A stretch of 64,000 nucleotides of DNA from Rhodospirillales bacterium. Its GTDB lineage: Bacteria; Pseudomonadota; Alphaproteobacteria; Rhodospirillales; Casp-alpha2. Each line of letters starts with the position of its first letter. Position 1 is the stretch's first letter. Below, piece by piece: positions 61,488 through 64,000 of this stretch. The stretch covers positions 62,001-126,000 of the forward strand of contig JAGLED010000001.1 of NCBI GenBank assembly GCA_023145215.1. The letters are read 5' to 3'. Below the pieces are notes generated by a model, which saw only the letters and a program-made list of their open reading frames with translations, had not been told where the DNA came from and did not search any database. Position numbers and translations under genes: made by a program.

Positions 61488-63253
61488 ATATCGTCCTCGT
61501 CCGGCGTGAGTTCCGGATCGGGCATCTCGTCGGGCACGGGACCCGCAGGCTGTGCAACCTGACGAACTTCCTCGACCGTGGCGCCCGGGAACTGGTCGAG
61601 GACCGCACGCACCAGCGGATGCGCGCCGGCGGCGCTACGCGCTTTTTCGGCATCGATGGCTCGCATTTCGGCCAGCGTTTGCGCGCGGGACTCACGTGCC
61701 AGCGCAACCGCCCAAGGTCTGCCGGAGTGCTCTTCCAGGAACCCCTTAAGACGCTGGATCATTTCCCGGTCGGCACCGCCGTCCGCCGCGAACTCGATCC
61801 GGCCGGGCTCGAATTTGACGATCCGCACATGGTTTTCGAGGAACGCCTGCAAAAGCCCCTCCCGCAGTTCACCGGCCAACAGCGCCACCGCCTCGAAATT
61901 CGCAAACCGCCTCGCTTCCGTCCGCTGTGTCGGAGTTGTTTCGGGACTCGGCATCGGCGATCCGGCAGCCACGTCCGCGTGACCACCCGCACGCGCCCTG
62001 GCGCCCGAGCCGCCGTTTCCGTTGTTTCCGGCCGGCGCCTGCGTCTGCGTGGCCGTGCCCTCTCCTTCCTGAAGCGCCTTCACCGCATCGCCGGGCGTCG
62101 GCAGTTCGGCCGCATACGCTAGCCGCACCAACACCATCTCAGCGGCCGCCAGCGGCGACGGTGCAACGTTCACTTCACCCAGTCCCTTAAGCAGAATCTG
62201 CCAGGCGCGCGTGAGGATTGGCATACGCAGGCCACCGGCGATTTCCTTGCCCTTGGTACGTTCGTTTTCCGGCACTTCCGGGGCGTCGGCGCTTTCGGGC
62301 TGAACCTTGATGCGCGTCAGCCAGTGCACGAGGTCGAGCATATCCTCGATCACCGACGCGGGGTCCGCGCCATCCTTGTACTGGCTTTGCAGTTCTCCCA
62401 ACGCCGGCGCAATCTCGCCTTTCAGAACGGATTCCAGCAAATCGAAAGTCCGTGTCCGGTCGGCAAGACCGAGCATATCACGAACCCGTTCCTCGCCGAT
62501 CGCCCCGTCGGCGTGCGCGATCGCCTGATCGAGCAGGCTTAAACCGTCGCGGACCGACCCGTCCGCCGCCCTGGCGATGATATGGAGCGCGCCGTCCGAA
62601 ATTTCCGCGCCCTCTTTTTTGCAAATCTCGGCAAAGTGCGTAACCAGAAGGTCCGTCGGCACCCGTCTGAGATCGAAGCGCTGGCAGCGCGACAAGACGG
62701 TGATCGGCACCTTGCGAATTTCCGTCGTCGCGAAAATGAAGATGACATGCTCGGGCGGTTCTTCGAGGGTCTTCAGGAGCGCGTTGAACGCGCTCTTGGA
62801 CAGCATGTGGACCTCGTCGATGATGTAGACCTTGTAGCGTGCCGACGCCGGGCGATACCGGACCCCATCGATCAACTCGCGAATATTGTCGACGCCGGTA
62901 TTGGACGCCGCGTCCATCTCCAGCACATCGACGTGCCGGTCGCCGGCGATAGCGACACAGTGCTCACAAACGCCGCAGGGCTCCGTCGTCGGCCCGCCGC
63001 TTCCGTCCGGTCCGATGCAATTAAGCGCGCGTGCAATAATGCGCGCTGTCGACGTCTTGCCGACGCCGCGCACGCCCGTCATCACGAAGGCATGGTGCAG
63101 CCGGTTGGCCGCGAAGGCGTTGGTCAGCGTTTTGACCATCGCGTCCTGACCGATCAGCCCGGAAAACGTGCTCGGTCGATACTTGCGCGCCAGCACCTGA
63201 TATTCGCCGGCAGCGGGCGCTTCGGCGTTTTCAGGTGTCGGGCTATCGTTCAT
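61484..63253 (-). CDS. dnaX: DNA polymerase III gamma/tau subunit
   Basis: Clamp-loader ATPase, 589 residues. Walker A GVRGVGKTSTARI near residue 60-72, the zinc module CGVCEHCVAI preceded by another Cys (LNCIGPDG), Walker B YIIDEVHMLS near 140, and sensor 1 FIFATTEIRKVPITVLSRCQRFDLRR. Domain III runs to about 370, and a Pro/Gly/Ala-rich linker and a C-terminal tau domain follow. It starts only 26 bases after the end of the SRP RNA gene, with a poor ribosome site. Confidence 0.97.
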   Translation of the reverse strand: MNDSPTPENAEAPAAGEYQVLARKYRPSTFSGLIGQDAMVKTLTNAFAANRLHHAFVMTGVRGVGKTSTARIIARALNCIGPDGSGGPTTEPCGVCEHCVAIAGDRHVDVLEMDAASNTGVDNIRELIDGVRYRPASARYKVYIIDEVHMLSKSAFNALLKTLEEPPEHVIFIFATTEIRKVPITVLSRCQRFDLRRVPTDLLVTHFAEICKKEGAEISDGALHIIARAADGSVRDGLSLLDQAIAHADGAIGEERVRDMLGLADRTRTFDLLESVLKGEIAPALGELQSQYKDGADPASVIEDMLDLVHWLTRIKVQPESADAPEVPENERTKGKEIAGGLRMPILTRAWQILLKGLGEVNVAPSPLAAAEMVLVRLAYAAELPTPGDAVKALQEGEGTATQTQAPAGNNGNGGSGARARAGGHADVAAGSPMPSPETTPTQRTEARRFANFEAVALLAGELREGLLQAFLENHVRIVKFEPGRIEFAADGGADREMIQRLKGFLEEHSGRPWAVALARESRAQTLAEMRAIDAEKARSAAGAHPLVRAVLDQFPGATVEEVRQVAQPAGPVPDEMPDPELTPDEDDI

Positions 63254-63279
63254 GAATTACGTCCGGGCTCTGGATAAGC

Positions 63280-63374
63280 GGGAGACCGGACACCGACCCG
63301 GGCCGAAACTCGTTACGGCTGCTTCCTTCCGGACCTGACCGGGTTGGCGAGAAGCCCGTCCGGGCCGATCTCCC
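63280..63374 (-). ncRNA. ffs: Signal recognition particle RNA (4.5S, small type)
   Basis: The conserved domain IV hairpin GGTCAGGTCCGGAAGGAAGCAGCC is seen on the minus strand around 63330, with the GGAA tetraloop and the symmetric/asymmetric internal loops that bind Ffh. The ends GGGAGA (63374) and TCTCCC (63280) pair to close a hairpin of about 95 bases. Upstream of dnaX, as in many alphaproteobacteria. Confidence 0.95.
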
Positions 63375-63410
63375 ACGCGGAATATAACAACCGTCTCCGT
63401 CCGCTGAAAG
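63375..63410 (-). promoter_or_regulatory. Candidate promoter of the SRP RNA
   Basis: On the minus strand, TATATT (63386-63381) lies 7 bases before the expected RNA 5' end at 63374, with TTCAGC about 16 bases further upstream as a poor -35. Since dnaX has only 26 bases between it and the RNA, this may be the promoter for both. Confidence 0.45.
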
Positions 63411-63441
63411 CCCCCTTTGTCGGAAAGTTCGGACGCTTCGA

Positions 63442-63948
63442 TCAACTCAGGATTTCGATCAACCGCGCGGCATCCGGCCACTTCCCGGCCAGTTCCGCCC
63501 CGTCACCCATTTCAAGGTCGTCAAAATCGAACCCGGGTGCGACAGTTGTCCCCATCAAAGCGTACCCCGCGTTGCCGTCTGACGTCAGGCGGGCGCCCAT
63601 CCAGACGTTACCCGGCACCGTAAACTGCACAACGTGGCCGGCCGCAATATCCTGGCCGAACGTCACTATGCCGGTCGCACGCTCCGGCGGATATAACAGT
63701 AGCATCTCGACGGGATCCCCGAGGTAAAAATGGAACGTCTCGTCCGACGGCAGCCGATGCATGCGCGAGACGGTTTCCGGCGTAAGCAGATAATAGATCG
63801 CCGTCCCTGCCGAGCGCGCGCCACTGTAGGCGCCGCCGAGCGCTGCCTTCGGGATTTCGATCTCCGTCCGCCAAGTCTCCCGGTAAAAGCCGCCTTCCCA
63901 GGGCAGTGGCTTCAAACCGAGGCTGATGATCAGATCTTCTGCCGTCAT
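63442..63948 (-). CDS. Cupin_5 (DUF985) family protein
   Basis: A small beta-barrel cupin of 168 residues. It shows the Cupin_5 layout: LIISLGLKPLPWEGGFYRETW at the N-terminus, AIYYLLTPETVSRMHRLPSDETFHFYLGDPVEMLLL in the middle and a C-terminal GTTVAPGFDFDDLEMGD. Family starts fit ATG at 63948; a GTG at 63960 is also in frame. The reaction is unknown. The gene runs toward the SRP RNA on the same strand. Confidence 0.82.
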   Translation of the reverse strand: MTAEDLIISLGLKPLPWEGGFYRETWRTEIEIPKAALGGAYSGARSAGTAIYYLLTPETVSRMHRLPSDETFHFYLGDPVEMLLLYPPERATGIVTFGQDIAAGHVVQFTVPGNVWMGARLTSDGNAGYALMGTTVAPGFDFDDLEMGDGAELAGKWPDAARLIEILS

Positions 63949-64000
63949 CTCGTCACTCACTCTCCAGACCGGGCACCCGATGGCGGATCGGTGATGACTG

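Overview
The window reads as a chromosomal segment of a GC-rich, probably marine or aquatic alphaproteobacterium of the Rhodospirillales type. This is inferred from two PAS_5-family proteins, two tandem DUF2336 proteins, a bactofilin, glutathione-dependent formaldehyde oxidation, a TAXI-type TRAP transporter, and alphaproteobacterial gene orders (rpmH-rnpA-yidD-yidC-engB-argB; pyrimidine nucleotidase-dapD-dapE...truA...fmt-def; recR-ybaB...dnaX-SRP RNA). No insertion sequence, prophage, CRISPR array or plasmid replication gene was seen. No stretch longer than 300 bases lacks a gene; the longest gaps are 24416-24708 and 36449-36718.

Layout. 1-8.2 kb: the tail of a Cache-domain protein, an MFS exporter, and a minus-strand formaldehyde operon (adhC, PAS_5, ureohydrolase, fghA). 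A membrane metal-hydrolase, a peroxiredoxin and a second zinc alcohol dehydrogenase with its LysR regulator follow. 9.3-20.1 kb: an accessory catabolic region. A phytanoyl-CoA-dioxygenase-like gene faces a long minus-strand operon (IclR regulator, CaiB/BaiF CoA-transferase, citryl-CoA-lyase-like protein, then the three hydroxyproline catabolic enzymes). A TAXI-TRAP binding protein, fused permease and a class I amidotransferase are read divergently, with two tandem operator-like sites between. This divergon is the best candidate for an undescribed system.

20.1-36.4 kb: mixed metabolism. A membrane spermidine-synthase-like protein, cupin/MaoC/GST genes, a flavin-nucleotide-binding protein, tRNA-Arg(ACG), a lipoprotein, gpt, a bactofilin, an MBL-fold lactonase-like enzyme, an SDR that lacks its catalytic Tyr, panBC, an overlooked 48-residue CcoQ/FixQ-like membrane peptide, a lipoprotein gamma-glutamyltransferase, an orphan histidine kinase, and an FAD disulfide reductase beside a TVP38/TMEM64 protein.

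36.7-64 kb: mostly core genes. Ribosome, RNase P and membrane insertion genes; argB; a PAS-PAS-GAF-GGDEF diguanylate cyclase with two DUF2336 paralogues; lysine biosynthesis (dapD, dapE); truA, fmt, def; a nucleoside transporter; a DUF4139 protein; rmuC; a pentapeptide-repeat protein; a redoxin/prolyl-hydroxylase fusion; and the recR-ybaB...dnaX-SRP RNA block, interrupted by a 3'-5' exonuclease and a PAS_5 gene.
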